Assembly (NCBI GenBank): GCA_947561395.2
Contig: OX387187.1
Location: 3,850,976-3,914,975 of the forward strand
DNA from: Buxus sempervirens
Lineage: Eukaryota > Streptophyta > Magnoliopsida > Buxales > Buxaceae
Reading direction: 5' to 3'
DNA: 64,000 nt
Shown here: one piece after another, positions 9,126-19,372 of the stretch
How the letters are laid out: every line of letters starts with the position of its first letter
How positions within the stretch are numbered: the stretch's first letter is position 1
Translations under genes and position numbers: made by a program
Notes under the pieces: model-generated
What the model was told of the DNA's origin: nothing
Databases searched by the model: none
Seen by the model: only the letters and a program-made list of their open reading frames with translations

Positions 9126-11260
9126 CAAGTAGACCTCAGTGTATCCGGCATCATAGTCCGGATACATTAAGGTACTTGTGTATCCGGCCTGACATGCCGG
9201 ATACGCTAGTTTTGCTCAAAATTAGGGTTTTTCGAGAGCTTTTCACTTTTACCATCATATCCCTCATTAAATGAGGGGAAATCTCGGAAACAGCCTTAGG
9301 GTTAAGGTTGGTGGGCTATAGACCTTATGTTGTGTCTACCATTCTCACCAACCCTAACCCTAACCTTTGCCTATAAATAGGAGGCTCCTCCTTAAGCAAA
9401 TGGCACACAACTCTTGTTTTGAATTCTCGCAAAGAAGAACTCCAAGAGAAGAAGAAAACCGCTGCGGAATCACCTCCAGAGCTCAGGTAAGCCTCAACTT
9501 TTTTTTTTATTTTCTGTCTTTACATTCCTAGATCTAGATCTCTTCTTCTACCTTTCTGTAGTGTAAAGCCTTGTTTGTATGTGTGGAAATCCTTCCCTGG
9601 CTCAAAGTATCTCAAGACTCCCCTAGCCGTAAAACGTGAAGGCGGATCTAGGAGAAACGAGACTGGGGATTGACCCTAGTGCTAGAACCCATGTAGCATA
9701 AGGCCTTTTTGATTGATTGTAAACCGTTCCATATTCAAAGTACCCTTGATTATCTTAAAGAGAACAGAGGGAAACGATAATGGAACGGAACCCTAGGCTA
9801 TGCTAGAACCTATTTTGTTGAATCTATATGCATGTTGTATTGATCTTGCTTGGTTTTTCACTTTTGCACACATATTACACTTTTTTGGTGAATAGGCTCA
9901 CATTTGGGGATTTATTACATTCATTGTGATAAATCTCCAATAAAGGGCCTCAATCAAATTCTGGAGTGTTTTAAAATGTTTTTCAAAGGTTTTGGATTCA
10001 TCTCACACGGATCACACACATTTTATCAATTTTCGGATTTGGTTTTCTTCAAAAGTGGCTTAGTTTGACAGCACCTGTACCCTTACTTCGGACGCCCATA
10101 ACTTCATCATCCGGATGAATTTTGGGGCGATTCTAGAACCATGGGAAAGGTGAGGCTGTCTAGTTTATGTCCACCAAATTTCATAAAGTTCCATCGAACG
10201 GATTTTTGACACCTCTCTGTCGAAGTTAAGTGGACAGTTCAGGTTCAAGTACAGAACTTGTCACTTCGACGGACCGCCATGTGTTCGTTTTAAGTTCGAT
10301 TCGAGTGATTTTTGTTGCTGAGTACTCCTTTATGAGTCTATTTTCAAATCCAGTTGGTTTCATAATTTTTGGATTCCATTTGAATTATTGGTAGCCGATT
10401 TACTCAGAACTGTTCATTTGTACTTTTCTGGGTAAATCTGTGATCTTCGGGGCCTGTTCGGGAGACCACCCAAGGCACACCCGAAGGGATTTTTGTATGA
10501 GGCTAGTTTCTATGGAAATATGGCCATACAAACTTCAATCACACCAAATTTCGTGGACTTTTATATAGTGGATTTTTCTAGACAATTTTCCAAAGTTGCC
10601 CACTTACCACTTTTAAAAATCCCCAGCAGCAACTTCAAAGGAGCATAACTCCTAGATTTTTCATCGGAATGAAGTGAAATTTTGCATGAGACTCTTATTT
10701 ACCCTAATCTTTCAAATGGATTTGGTTTGGTTCAATTTAGAATTGGATTTGAATGATTTCAAGGCAAATGGCATACTTTTTACCGAATTTTCCGGATTTG
10801 ATTTAACTTGGTTTTATGCAACCTCTACTTTGATTTCCATCTTTTGAAATACTCCAGAAATGATATTGACATAAGAGAGGATCTAAAATCCATTTAGATC
10901 TTCATGTGAAAATATCATACATTGTTCCTTTTTCAAGGCTTTTTCATGATTTTTAGCAAGTTTCTTATTTTCTTTTTAGCATGAACATACACTTGGCAAC
11001 CACTTCGTGTGGATGAATGGGGGTGCCTAACACCTTCCCCCATTCATAATCTAATCCCCTTACCCATCTCTGGATTTGATTTTCAAGTAGGGTTATTTTT
11101 ATCCTAGAATTGGTATTTTGGCACTTTTTGATGATTTTTAAATATTTTGGTGTCCATTCTCACCCCAGAATCATGAATGGTGGCGACTCTCCCATTTTTG
11201 CGTTGAGCCCGTGTGTTGACGGAGGGATGATCATTCCGGTGATTTTTCCCATGTCTCACA
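9126..11260 (+). repeat. LTR C (3' LTR fragment of another Tat-type element)
   Basis: Its right end (ATGTCTCACACA, about 11260-11262), its U5 blocks (CCGTAAAACGTGAAG at about 9626; TGGCGACTCT at 11181-11190) and its 3' region resemble LTR A, but the rest is diverged. The start is missing because A1 inserted into it. It has a TATA box CTATAAATAG at 9371-9380. Upstream are two palindromes with GTATCCGG arms (about 9137-9206), the module type of LTR B rather than LTR A. No PBS follows the right end, so it is read as a 3' LTR lying in element B. Confidence 0.7.
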
Positions 11261-11596
11261 CACCCAAAAGCTTTAATGGAACAAACAAAAAGGAAAGAAT
11301 ATTGTCAAGTGTCTGGAATCAACGCCGAAACAGGTTGGCGAGCCTAAGTCCAATCTAATCTCTTTCAAACTTAAATCAAGTGCTGAAGAGTTGCCCTACA
11401 AAAACCTGAAGGCAAAGGGTAAGGAAACTCCGAAGCCAGGGAGTGACGCCACATGACTTGGCCGCTTCCCTCTCAAAATGAAAATTTCAAGGGACTTAGC
11501 TCGTCGACCATGTCGACAGAAATGCCAGGGGCAAAAACGAGATTCTTTTTCTCTTTGCCGTTCATCCGCAAGGTGACTTCGGCAAAGAGGGGCAGC
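11261..11596 (+). mobile_element. internal remnant and PPT of element B
   Basis: About 335 bp of non-coding sequence ending in the purine tract CGGCAAAGAGGGGCAGC (11580-11596), directly before an LTR that starts TGTAAGCACC. It is the 3' end of element B's internal region. The rest of B is left of LTR C and outside the window. Confidence 0.65.
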
Positions 11597-12175
11597 TGTA
11601 AGCACCTCATTTTTGCGCTCCCGAAAAGCCAGAAATGCAAAACCTGGCTAGAAAGTCAAACCCTGAGAAGTGGAAAGTTGACCTTTTAATCAGATAAAAT
11701 TTGGCCACCTTGCTTTATCTCAATGGATAGAGAATCCCGATACGAGTCCAAAGCAACTGGGTTTGCTGGAATCGGAGTCCGGATGAGGGTTCTGCGGTCG
11801 GTCAAACTTGAGGATGAGCCGAAAGTTGACTTTTCCTCGAACCCCGTGCCAAGTACTTAACCCTATGTCATTGAATAGAGGGCTCCGATACTAGTTCAAC
11901 GCAATTGAGTTTGCTCAAATCGGAGTTCAGATGAGTAAGATATGAGCCGTCGAAGTTTCCGCGCAGCAAAACCAGAAACAGCACACGTGACGCAAGAACT
12001 GCACACGTGGCAGCCAACGCAGCAAAATATCTCGGGGACTAAACCTTAAATATCCAAAAATCCCAATGACTAAACAAAAATTCGTACGGGGCAATCCGTA
12101 GATATCCAAAAGTGTCAAATCGGTCGAATCAGTCGAATCGGTCAAGTCGAAGGGCAAATCCGTAATTTTTCGATT

Positions 12176-12240
12176 TGTATCCGGCATTTAATGCCGGATA
12201 CACGTGCCCCTATGTATATCCGGACTCGAAGGCAGGATAC
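12176..12240 (+). promoter_or_regulatory. palindrome modules of LTR B, left of the hAT insertion
   Basis: The module at 12176-12202 has perfect 12-bp arms (TGTATCCGGCAT / ATGCCGGATACA) around a 3-nt centre. A weaker module follows at about 12215-12240. With the hAT element removed these join the modules at 15716-15820 and form one promoter array. Confidence 0.6.
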
Positions 12241-12829
12241 AAAGATTTGCTCGGCGAGATTCGCACCGATTCTCCGACAAATTCGCGGCGGAAATCAATT
12301 TTACCAATTATGATGTTTTGTAGGCATGCGCGGCGGGCCGGCCAGGCACGGCCCGGCACGCCTCAGGCGTGCTCGGGCGGGCCGCGGCACGCCAGGCCCA
12401 TTTGCCCAAAACCCCAGCCCGGCACAGCACGCCCCAGCAGGCATGCCGTGCCGGGCCTAGCCCGCCGGGCCGGCGGGCCAATTAATTTATTTTTTTTTAA
12501 AAATCCCAAAAAATCCCAAAAAAAATCCCAAAAAATCCCAAAAAATTTCTGTAAAATACTTTTATTATTCACAAAATTGTTTTACACATATTGAGATAAA
12601 TTTTGCTCAAAAAAATATAAATTCATTAATTAGCATAAGTACACTTACAACTTTGCAAAAATTACATAATTACTTGAACAAATAATACTGCATCACTATA
12701 GTATAAGCACATCCCAACTAGGTTGGCACCCACTCATCTATCTATCATTTGCAGTTTAAAAGAAACAAAAAAAAAAAGAGAAAGTACAATTCCTATACTT
12801 TGATTACAAAAATTATAACCAAACTTAGA

Positions 12830-14899
12830 CTACTCTAGTTGACTAAAATCAATATTCAAATCATCAAAGTCTCCAGCAAGTTGATCATCTTCATATTCTT
12901 GTTCTCTCAGTTCTGCCCTTAACCAATCTGTAAGACTAACACATGCTTGCACCATCTCCGGCGTTAATCTGCTCCTGTAATCATCCACGGTTCGTCCACC
13001 TGCACTAAAAGCTGATTCCGATGCAACTGTGGACACCGGAACCGTTAGTAGATCACGTGCCATGGCGGAAAGCACAGGATAATTAACCTGATTTTGCTTC
13101 CACCATGTCAAAATGTTAAAAGCATTATGCTCTTCTATAGTATTAAAACTCATTAGGGGGCTTTCTAAAAAAATCATTAATTCAGATGATCCCCCACTAC
13201 TAGAAGCTGGTTGTTTTCCCTTTCTTCTCCCACTTAAAAAATTCCAAGGGGAATTATTTGGTAGTGTTTGTTGGGTTCGCGTATGACTTTGTATGCTACT
13301 ACTAGTATCGTATTCACAAAAAAGTCTTTCTAATAGATTTCTTATTTTACGTATATCTATTTGAAAAGTAGAATTCATATTTTCATTTATTCCATCTATT
13401 AAGTCTTCAACTCCTAATTTAATCCTAGGGTCCATTGTAGTAGCTAAACAATATAAATTAGGCATCTCTTGCCAATATTTTAAAATTTTAATTTCCATTG
13501 CAGGGATAATTTCCTTAGCAATGGGTACATCTCTATATTGTTTAAAACAAATACTTATTTGATATAAACAAGTTATAATACTTGAAGATGTTGGGTAATA
13601 AACTACTGATAAATATCTTGTTGCATCATAAAAAACTTTTAAAAAATCTCTTAAAATTTCGGCTATTTGCCAATCAAGATCCTCTAAGTCACTTTCAGGC
13701 ATTTTACTTTTATAAAATATTGTAATTTCTTGTTTTAATCCTAATGCAGCTTCTAGCATTATATATGTTGAATTCCACCTATGTTCAACATCTAGGGTAA
13801 TTTTTTTATATTGTTTTCCTAAAGTTTCACAATAATATTTAAATTCTCTAGCGGTTGTGCTAGATTGTTTTATAAATCTTACTGCATCTCTAATATTTAT
13901 TAAATGATGTTGAACAATTTTTAATCCATCTTGCACAACTAAATTAAGAATATGACAAGCACACCTAACATGAAATAAACTTCCATCTATATTTAAGTTT
14001 AATTGTTGTCTGAATATTCCTACTGCAACATTATTAGCACTTGCATTATCAAGTGCTAGAGCCATTATTTTATTGTGTATTTTATAATTTCTTAGATTTC
14101 TACTTATAGCATTTGATATATTTATTCCAGTATGGCTAGCATCTAGTGGTTCAAAAGTTATTATTCTTTTTTCCATATTCCAATTTTCATCAATATAATG
14201 TGCGGTTATAGCTAAATAACTTATTTGTTGTCTACTTGTCCAAATATCTGAAGTTAAAGCTATTTTAAAAGTACTGTTTGACAAAGTTTCTATTAATGCA
14301 GTTTTCATTTTTCCATATAATTTTATGGCATCCTTTCTTAAAGTGTGGCGTGAAAAAGGTTTAAATTGTGGTGCTAAATATTTAGTTAGTAAACGGTGAA
14401 ATCTTTTAGAATCTATTAATCTAAAGGGTAATTCTTCTTGAATTACCCACTTTACTATTTCAAGCCTAGTTTCTTCTTGATTAAAAATAAAATTACTTAT
14501 AGCAACACTACTAGTAGAAATTTGGGTTTGCCTAGGGTCAATTTGGCCATGTTTTGGAAGGCATTTATGCAAATGCCGGTTCAAGTGGCCTGTACCACCT
14601 TTGCCTTTACAACTAAACTGTTTTTTGCAATGGTTACACACTGCCTTCTCTTCACTCCCTACACTTTCAATTGTAAAATTAAGCCAAACACTAGAGGTTC
14701 TACTCCTCTTAGTGCTCCTAGGTGGTAGGGAAGACGATCCCATATCCTGTGAAGGTAATTCTGTTTCAAGACCTTGGATGGGAGGGTCATTATATTGGGG
14801 TTGGGTTATATCATCAGAAAATACTGGGTCAGAAAGGGGTCTAAGATATTCCCTTTCTTCAGTGTCAAAAAACATAGGATACCTAGGGTCCATTATCAA
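12830..14899 (-). CDS. hAT transposase (Ac-like superfamily), full length
   Basis: 689 aa, no internal stop. A BED-type zinc finger lies at about residues 70-115 (CNHC, then HLNRHLHKC). The RNase H-like catalytic core includes ALTSDIWTSRQQISYLAITA around residue 215 and ALALDNASANN further on, both holding Asp residues at the expected places. The C-terminal hAT dimerisation domain (about 600-665) shows YPVLSAMARDLLTVPVSTVA and SAFSAGGR. Such proteins cut and paste elements with matching ends and make 8-bp duplications, as seen at 12313-15717. Start is ATG at 14899. No frameshift is visible, so it may encode active enzyme (inference). Confidence 0.93.
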   Translation of the reverse strand: MIMDPRYPMFFDTEEREYLRPLSDPVFSDDITQPQYNDPPIQGLETELPSQDMGSSSLPPRSTKRSRTSSVWLNFTIESVGSEEKAVCNHCKKQFSCKGKGGTGHLNRHLHKCLPKHGQIDPRQTQISTSSVAISNFIFNQEETRLEIVKWVIQEELPFRLIDSKRFHRLLTKYLAPQFKPFSRHTLRKDAIKLYGKMKTALIETLSNSTFKIALTSDIWTSRQQISYLAITAHYIDENWNMEKRIITFEPLDASHTGINISNAISRNLRNYKIHNKIMALALDNASANNVAVGIFRQQLNLNIDGSLFHVRCACHILNLVVQDGLKIVQHHLINIRDAVRFIKQSSTTAREFKYYCETLGKQYKKITLDVEHRWNSTYIMLEAALGLKQEITIFYKSKMPESDLEDLDWQIAEILRDFLKVFYDATRYLSVVYYPTSSSIITCLYQISICFKQYRDVPIAKEIIPAMEIKILKYWQEMPNLYCLATTMDPRIKLGVEDLIDGINENMNSTFQIDIRKIRNLLERLFCEYDTSSSIQSHTRTQQTLPNNSPWNFLSGRRKGKQPASSSGGSSELMIFLESPLMSFNTIEEHNAFNILTWWKQNQVNYPVLSAMARDLLTVPVSTVASESAFSAGGRTVDDYRSRLTPEMVQACVSLTDWLRAELREQEYEDDQLAGDFDDLNIDFSQLE

Positions 14900-15464
14900 A
14901 TTTTTTGAAAAAAAAATTCTTAATAAATAATATTATAATAACTATTTGGTGATATTAATTTATAAGAAAGGTAGAAGGAGAGACTTACTTATAATAATAA
15001 TATTTATACTAATTTTAAAATCAGAAAATTAAATAGAAGAATACCTCTTTAGAATGAATCTTGAACTTTGCAATTGAAGCCTTCAACCTCCAGAGTCCAA
15101 TTTCCCACTTTTGATGCTTGAACAATTAGAAGAGATCGAGTATCACCAATTTCCAATTACAACAATTAGAGCAAAGAACTATTTGATAATCAATTAGAAG
15201 AGAGTAGGAGATTGTAGAAGTGGTTTGGAGTGGGAAAGGGAGTGGCTATTTATAGAAAATTAAAAGTGGCTTTTTACTACCTCTACCCTTCAATATGACT
15301 GTTATTTTGCAGTTGGAAGGGTAGAAAAGGTCTTTTTATCATCAATTACAACTATATCCCCCCAATATAGTTGTTATATGGCTGTTGGGGGGGTAAAATA
15401 GGCATAAAATTGGCTAAAAGCCACTTGTATGGAGGGAAAAGAGAGCTAGCCAACGGCTAGCACT
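14900..15464 (-). promoter_or_regulatory. hAT promoter and 5' leader
   Basis: On the minus strand a TATA box TATAAATA (15254-15247) lies about 350 bp before the ATG. The leader may contain an intron, since a donor-like AAGTAAGT occurs near 14990; this is not certain. Two similar ~40-bp blocks near 15290 and 15355 look like a local tandem duplication. Confidence 0.5.
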
Positions 15465-15715
15465 CTGGCGGGCCAGGCGGGCCGGCCCGCGTGCCCAACG
15501 GCAGGCACCCGTGCCTGCCGTTGGGGCGTGCCAAGCGGGCCGGCCCGCCGTGCCTGCCGTTGGGCGCGTGCCCAGCGGGCTAGCGCGCGGGCCAGCCCGC
15601 TTGGGCCCGCGTGCTCAAACGGGCCGTGCCCCCAGGGCCCTAGGCCCGGCGCGGCACGCCCCAGTGGGCGTGCCGGGCTCGGGCCGGCACGCCTCGTTGC
15701 TCATGCCTAATGTTT

Positions 15716-15839
15716 TGTATCCGGTCTTCAAGACCGGATACAAAGGGAGCCTAGTGTATCCAGCCTTGGAGGCCGGATACACATGATATATAGTGTATCC
15801 GAACTCCAAGTCCGGATACATTAAGTTTTTTTATAAAAG
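15716..15839 (+). promoter_or_regulatory. palindrome array and TATA box of LTR B
   Basis: Three modules, at 15716-15742, 15755-15781 and 15794-15820. Outer arms TGTATCC / GGATACA are shared while inner arms differ but still pair (TCTT/AAGA, CCT/AGG, ACT/AGT). The TATA box TATAAAAG (15832-15839) follows 12 bp later. The solo LTR B shows the same layout on the minus strand (27322-27445). Confidence 0.65.
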
Positions 15840-17069
15840 GGGGCAGCAGACCCCTTTCCAATGGTTGGTTCTTTTCACCATTTTGAAAGCTCCTTGCCCC
15901 TCTTCTATTGGTCCGAATCCTCCTTCCCCAGCACCCCTTTGGCTCCACCACCTCCCTAGACCCCCCCCCCCCCCCCAAGGTGGCTCCACCCCTTGACCTC
16001 CTTCTTCCTCTCCATCTTCACCCCACCAAGAAGGAGGATACCTGCTGTTGCTGTCAAGGAGAAGGGCCTCCAGCATCTGGACCACTCAAAGGGGGACACC
16101 TCCACTTTGCTCCAGGGTTCAAGAACCCCCAGGTAATGTTCTCTATCAGATTTGACATGACATATATGAAAATAAGCTCTCTTGCATGATTTTTTTTATC
16201 CATGTAGTCTTTACCATGCTTTAAGTTGCTATCGTGGGATCTCTATGTGTTGTTCCTCGCCTTGTCACAAGAAAATCTCTGGGAAAGAGAGATGAGGTGG
16301 TCGTGTGGTTCTAAGGGAGTAGGGGGAAAGCTTTCACAAGCCTTTTAAAGGGACCATAAATGCATGTGTAGTACTCCTTTGTTGTGTTTAAGGTGGTAGC
16401 TTATTCCATTAAAGTGGGGAGCATGTTCCCCATTAGCATCTCATCTAATGTACCCCATGTTAAGCCCCCCCCCCCCCTCTATCCCTTCTTTTAAAGAGTT
16501 TCTTAAAGGCTTCTAGGTGTCTGTTGAGCAGGGATCTAGGCTGGGTTTTTGTTGGCATGTTTGAAGTATATCTTGTGTGCATATTTTGTTTGCTGATTAT
16601 TCATGTTCCCTGATATTCCCATGATAAATCTTTTCAAGCCCAAGAAGAGTAATGCATGCTTCCTTTGCTAATACATGCTCACCCTCATGCATGATTTTAT
16701 GTCACCCGTAACGAGTCAGCAAGAATGGAAATGCTGTCCATGTGTTAGGAATAGGCTTACTAGGTTTGATTGAAAGACCATTGCTTGCCTTGCATGTCCA
16801 CTGATTGTGTAGAAGTGGGAGGACCAAACAGGAACACCTAAGCCCCTGTCCAGCCGCAGAAAGCATCCCATGATAGGGAGGAGGTGGCACCTTAAGCCTC
16901 CTCCCCTTGACTTTGCTGGAAAACCCAAAAGGGGGAAGCCAAAATGAGGCTTCTCCCTTGAACCTGAACACAGGTGTGCCTGTGTGAGGGCCCACACAAC
17001 CTGCATGAACCCCTGGAAACCCCCTGGAAACACCCCGAATGGCAAAAGTCCCAAAAAAGCCCATTCCAG

Positions 17070-17214
17070 GGTGATCCGGCAACTCAGGCCGGATCACCTG
17101 AGGTCTGGGTGTATCCGGCCACTCAGGCCGGATAACCCATAGGCCCTGTGTATCCGGCCACTCTGGCCGGATCACCTGCAGACCAAGTGTATCCGGCCTG
17201 AGTTGCCGGATACA
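17070..17214 (+). repeat. second palindrome cluster of LTR B
   Basis: Four modules built on (GT)ATCCGGCC and its complement, spaced about 40 bp, more than 1.2 kb downstream of the TATA box. The solo copy retains two modules at about 25826-25893. These lie in transcribed LTR sequence, so they could fold in RNA. Confidence 0.55.
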
Positions 17215-18264
17215 CACAGAAATGTATTTTTTGCATATCTTGATGTCTAGCTGAATTCCGGAATGATTTGAACCATAACCAATTGAACCAATAGGGTTTC
17301 CGGGCCACCCAGAAACCCAAGATGGGACTTGGACTGCCGGTCCAAACTTGGCACACCCGTGGGCCTTCCAACAGGGCCCACCAAGCCCAATGAACACCAA
17401 AGCATGCAACTTAAGCAAGATTAAGTGAAATTAACCCAACTAATCGGATGGGCCAAACCCAATGCGGCCCACCCGTACCTTGATGTGTGAAATAAGTGCA
17501 TGAGCTGCCTGGTTTGGCCGCGACCAAAGGCTAGGGCCTGTTGGGCCCGCCAAAGCCCGCTAACCGAACCAAGTTAGGGTGTAAGCGCCAAACTTCAAGG
17601 AACTGGGCTTTCAAGCCCAAAGCCTGGATCACGGGCCCCAAGCCCAGTGACCAGCCCACTTTGGCAAACTAAAGAAGATAAATGTAAAATTCCTTGGCCA
17701 CCATGTGGGCCCACCCAAGGGGCCCACAAACCGATCCGGCCCACTTTTTGCATGAAAGTGACTTGATAATCAAAACTTTAACCCCAATGTAAAATCCATA
17801 CACTAACCAAAGCCCAAGGGGCCTCCCGGGTTAAATAGAGGCCCACCAGAGGCACATAAGCTTACCCAAGCCAACCCAGGACACCGTGGGCCTTCCAACG
17901 GGGCCCACCCAAACAAACCCATATCACTTAAGTTAAGCAAAGATAAAATCAACTAAAGGGACCCACACCACTTAGGTGGTCCCACCAAGACCCAACAAAA
18001 ATGCATGCTGGATTAGGAATCGGGTGAGAACCAAAGTAAGAAAGCAGACTCAAACCAGGGAACCCACGGGACCCGTCATCTGACGGGGTGGATTGGGGTG
18101 TCTACGGACTTCCCCAGACCGCAACCGAGAACCAAACTTAGAATCTCAAGCCGCAGACCAAAAGCCCTAAATAAGCAAGATTAGGCACCCAGGTGTCCGC
18201 CTGCACCCCATCAGGCGGTGGCGACTCCGAATCTACCCCGTGCCGCGTTTCCCACGCGCGCACA

Positions 18265-19355
18265 TATCATATAGATCATGATAGATCCAGGATCTTAACC
18301 TAAAATCACAAAAATCACGAAAACAATGCTGTAGGTGCAAAGTGTGAAAAATCCAAATTTTAGCAAAAAAGTGAGGATCTCATGCTATAAACATCATGGA
18401 TTCATATGATTCATTCAGATTCAAAATAAAACCATTAAAACATGAACAGGATATTCAAAGCAGCCATATCTCACAAATTAGAGCACATGGGGGTCTACCC
18501 TACGGATCCACCAGTTCTCTTTTCCCCTAGCTCTCTCTTCACGTTTTACGGCTAGAGAGGATTCTTGAGGTATTTAGAGATAGGTTTGGGTATACAAACA
18601 CAATCAAAGGCCTTATTCTAAAAGAAAAGGAAAGAACAGATTATGGGGTTCTATTCTAAGGATCCACCTGTTCCCCTTTCCCCTAGCTCTCTCTTCACCT
18701 TTTACAGCTAGAGAGGATTCTTGAGGTACTTGGAGGCAGGTTTGGTAATACAAGATAAAAGGAGGCCTTATTCTACAGCAATGGAGAAGATCCTATTACT
18801 TCTAGAATTGAAGACAGAAAATAAAAAGGAAAAGGGACTTACCTGGATTGAGCAAGCAGAGCAGCAGGGATTCCTCTCTTCACTTGGAGCTCCTTGGACT
18901 TCAAATTTTCGTGGCCCTTTGCTTAAAGATCTCACCTCTATTTATAGGCAAACCCAGGGGTATGGCTAGTCCAGAGGGATATACCATGATCCACCAGATT
19001 GGATTGAAAAATAGGGATAATGCCCATCCATGGCCAACAAGGATAATTCGAACAAATAAATAAATAAATTCGCTCACCAAGAGATATATTTGGATGTAGA
19101 TAAGGCTCAGAAATTGAGCAAGGATCAAATTCACACAAATCTCCTGTGCCCGTAAATATATTGCGGGCAAGTGGTGTCCGCATTCTTATTACGGGCACGG
19201 TATGTCTGTATATAAAATTCGGGAGCAACCAACCCGAAGGTACAATATGGTCATTGCTTAAATGATTAGATTTTATGCATTTTTGACCTGTTTTAAATCC
19301 CAATTACTATTTTCAATTATTTTCTCATTTTGTAGTGCAATTTGGGGTGTCTACA
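18265..19355 (-). repeat. 3' LTR of A2, truncated by element B
   Basis: Right end is the LTR start in element orientation (TGTAGACACCCC on the minus strand, at 19355). The left part, equal to 49793-50510 of the 5' LTR, is missing because B inserted at 18264/18265. TATA box at 18947-18938 (minus), U3 palindrome array at about 19145-19255, U5 blocks at about 18537 and 18693. It differs from the 5' LTR only by scattered bases. Confidence 0.85.
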
Positions 19356-19372
19356 ACTGCCCCCTCTTTGCT
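19356..19372 (-). other. polypurine tract of A2
   Basis: On the minus strand GCAAAGAGGGGGCAGT precedes the LTR start. It matches the A1 tract at 7284-7299. Confidence 0.8.

Larger units (their letters stand above)
1..9127 (+). mobile_element. Tat/Ogre-type LTR retrotransposon copy A1, 3' part
   Basis: This is the 3' part of a large Ty3/gypsy element read left to right. It holds two antisense genes (minus strand), a polypurine tract at 7284-7299 and a complete 3' LTR at 7300 to about 9125. Its gag-pol and 5' LTR lie left of the window. Family membership is inferred from copy A2 at 18265-54702, which has the same antisense genes in the same order, the same PPT and the same LTR, joined to a gag-pol region. 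The left edge (1-300) matches, in reverse complement, the stretch just after the second antisense gene of A2 (about 29600-29940). Right-hand flank is LTR C, so A1 inserted into an older LTR. The target duplication cannot be checked because the left end is missing. Confidence 0.85.
7300..9127 (+). repeat. 3' LTR of A1 (family A, ~1.83 kb)
   Basis: Starts TGTAGACACCCC after the PPT and ends ATGTCTCACA at 9125 (or CACA at 9127; the CACACA repeat makes the end uncertain by 2 bp). The A2 5' LTR with its insertion removed is about 1.8 kb, so this copy is complete. U3 holds a palindrome array (7401-7508) and a TATA box CTATAAATAG (7709-7718). U5 holds two copies of a CTAGCCGTAAAACGTGAAG block (about 7951 and 8112) and, near the end, a hairpin followed by TGGCGACTCT (9048-9057). 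Confidence 0.85.
12313..15717. mobile_element. complete hAT DNA transposon with 8-bp target duplication
   Basis: The element is 12321-15709 (3,389 bp). The 8-bp ATGTTTTG occurs at 12313-12320 and again at 15710-15717, and cutting the element out restores an LTR sequence that aligns with the solo LTR B. Ends read TAGGCATG and CATGCCTA, a short terminal inverted repeat as in hAT elements. Both subterminal regions (12321-12480, about 15465-15700) are very GC-rich, with many GGGCCGGC and GGCACGCC words. It carries one full-length transposase gene on the minus strand. Perfect duplication and an open ORF suggest a young insertion. Confidence 0.93.
11597..18264 (+). repeat. 3' LTR of element B, split by a hAT transposon
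   Basis: Starts TGTAAGCACCTC after the PPT and ends ACGCGCGCACA at 18264. Without the hAT insertion it is about 3.27 kb, close to the 3,402-bp solo copy of the same family at 24765-28166 (opposite orientation). It has a TATA box TATAAAAG (15832-15839), a palindrome array before it, a second palindrome cluster at 17070-17214, and a U5 hairpin with TGGCGACTCC (18219-18228). The right flank is the interior of the A2 3' LTR, so B inserted into A2. The five bases after it (TATCA) should be the target duplication; the partner lies outside the window. Confidence 0.85.
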
